From positions 1 through 42,659 of the forward strand of contig JAAVTG010000309.1 of the NCBI GenBank assembly GCA_011947345.1: a stretch of 42,659 nt of DNA, written 5' to 3'. Numbering within the stretch: position 1 is the first letter of the stretch; every line of letters starts with the position of its first letter. The notes beneath the pieces are model-generated. The model was not told the DNA's origin. It ran no database searches and worked only from the letters and a program-made list of their open reading frames with translations. This document shows positions 41,607 through 42,659 of this stretch, piece after piece. A program made the translations under genes and the position numbers. The DNA comes from Phytophthora quininea. Lineage: Eukaryota; Oomycota; Peronosporomycetes; Peronosporales; Peronosporaceae.

Positions 41607-42659
41607 ATGGCGCCAACGCAGACGGAGGCGATGCACCCGCGGCCGGACGAGGACGAGCAGCCTCCGGTCAAGCGCGTGCGGTTCGCGGGCTCTACCAGCT
41701 CCAACGACGTCACTTCGCTCTCCATTGGTGCGTACAACCCTAGTGGGTTGTGTATGTTCGGCTCTAACTAGTCGCTTTGGTGTGGCAGTCAGTGACGCGC
41801 AACAAGTTGAAGCACAGAAGCTCGACTGGTTCGCGCCAAAGTTCACCTACCACGCGTTCGGCACCGACGAGGTGGTGAGCGGCTACGAAGGGCTCAAAAT
41901 CTCGGTGACGTTCAACGGATTCGACTTCCGCGCGCTGCTGAGCGTGACGTTCAAGGAGAAGGAGGAGACGTGAGTCACACAGCGGTTTAAAATGTTGTAC
42001 AAGAACGCTAATGTGTGGCTATTGTGGCTGTAGTGCAGATGACGTGGCGGCCAAGTTGACATTGTCACTGCCGGAAGGTTTTACGCAGGAGAAGGAGCAG
42101 TTTATCGCGGATTTGAAGCAGACACAGCAGGACTTTGCAGGACCTCCGGGGATCTCATCGAGGCGTACTCTGTGGCTGCAAAAGACGGAAGAGCGATGCG
42201 GAACGATACTTTGAAATCTACGAGTGCCAACTGGCAGACAATGAGAAAGCGCAGAAGCTGCTCGCCAACCTGCAGACGCTGTCGTTGTGGTTCATCGAAG
42301 GTCGGTGTCGTATTCTCAGAAGATAGGGATCGATTCAAGTTGCTAATCATTTATTTATTTATTATTGTGCGGCAAATAGGAGCGGATGCCATCGACGTCA
42401 GTGATCCGAGGTGGGTGCTCTACATTATCTACGAGCGCGGAGAAGTTGGTGGCGGGACGTTCTGTCCCGTCGGCTTCATCACTGTTTTCAAGTTCTGCAA
42501 CCCGTTGGGACGAAAGGCTGAATACTGCAAGCCCGAGCAGAACGAGACTCACCGCATTTGCCAAGCACTCATCTTCCCTCCATTCCAGCGTCAAGGTATG
42601 TTGACCACCTATTCATTGCGATGACAAGACTAAAAGTCGTTTTCTTGCAGGGCATGCAG
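41607..42659 (+). CDS. HAT1: Histone acetyltransferase type B catalytic subunit HAT1 (3' truncated)
   Basis: Exons: 41607-41727, 41789-41969, 42034-42300, 42380-42595, 42651-42659, the last cut by the window end. The N-terminal domain (FTYHAFGTDEVVSGYEGLKI) and the central GPPGDLIEAYSV region precede the GNAT fold. That fold starts with DPRWVLYIIYERG and VGFITVFKFCNPLGRKAEYC, then RICQALIFPPFQRQGHA. The last segment holds the Q-x-x-G-x-G/A acetyl-CoA loop, here split by the final intron. HAT1 acetylates new histone H4 at K5/K12 in the cytoplasm and nucleus before deposition. Exon 3 lacks one base in GGGG 42148-42151 and one at GG 42187-42188. Restoring both gives the phase required by the flanking introns. 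Confidence 0.9.

Noticed and set aside
1..42659. tRNA, rRNA or other structured RNA genes
   Set aside because: I saw no tRNA cloverleaf signature, rRNA segment or other RNA gene I could support by eye. A covariance-model scan would be needed to exclude small ones.

Overview
The window looks like nuclear DNA of an oomycete, most probably a Phytophthora-like species. The evidence is dense intron-poor genes, introns of about 45-115 bp with GT..AG ends and frequent CTAAC branch sites, Ty3/Gypsy chromodomain and Crypton-type elements, and a gene set found in stramenopiles (presenilin, BK-type potassium channel, DYRK kinase, SPO11, allantoicase). Species assignment is inference.

Layout. 1-346: 3' end of a glycosyltransferase-like protein with a PAN/apple tail. 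458-2209 (+): SPO11 in 11 exons. 2440-4248 (-): presenilin. 4288-8316 (+): RCC1-repeat protein, with its ATG only 39 bp from the presenilin ATG. 8347-9524 (-): allantoicase. 10670-12573 (+): DYRK-family kinase. 13287-13702 (-): ribosomal protein eS12. 13905-15805 (+): HAT/TPR-repeat protein with a mitochondrial-type N-terminus. 15837-25637: a small unrecognised gene split by a Ty3/Gypsy chromovirus (16087-25492, GGTAA target duplication, LTR copies identical by eye). The 3' LTR of that element is itself split by a second element (21681-25335). This inner element carries an intact tyrosine recombinase, a zinc-finger/J-domain-like gene, inverted arrays of a short repeat and short terminal inverted repeats. 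25652-26001 (-): HIG1-domain protein. 26100-27317 (+): broken WDR25-like WD40 gene. 27559-33237 (+): large helical-repeat protein whose tail holds a 170/171-bp coding minisatellite. 33410-35522 (-): dynamin-related GTPase. 35708-36769 (+): BMT5-like rRNA methyltransferase. 36849-40869 (-): BK/Slo potassium channel in 10 exons. 41607-42659 (+): histone acetyltransferase HAT1, running off the right end.

A pervasive property is that nearly every conserved gene contains one or more single-base losses, mostly in short homopolymers. Adding one base at each site makes the exon sums divide by three and restores family motifs. About thirty such sites lie outside the minisatellite, and clear single-base gains are essentially absent. 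This looks like residual consensus error rather than mass pseudogenisation, so I annotate these genes as CDS with the frame breaks noted. The WDR25 copy also has two in-frame nonsense codons and may be a genuine pseudogene.

Most genes are unrelated housekeeping functions packed head-to-head or tail-to-tail. The most novel-looking part is the nested recombinase element at 21681-25335.
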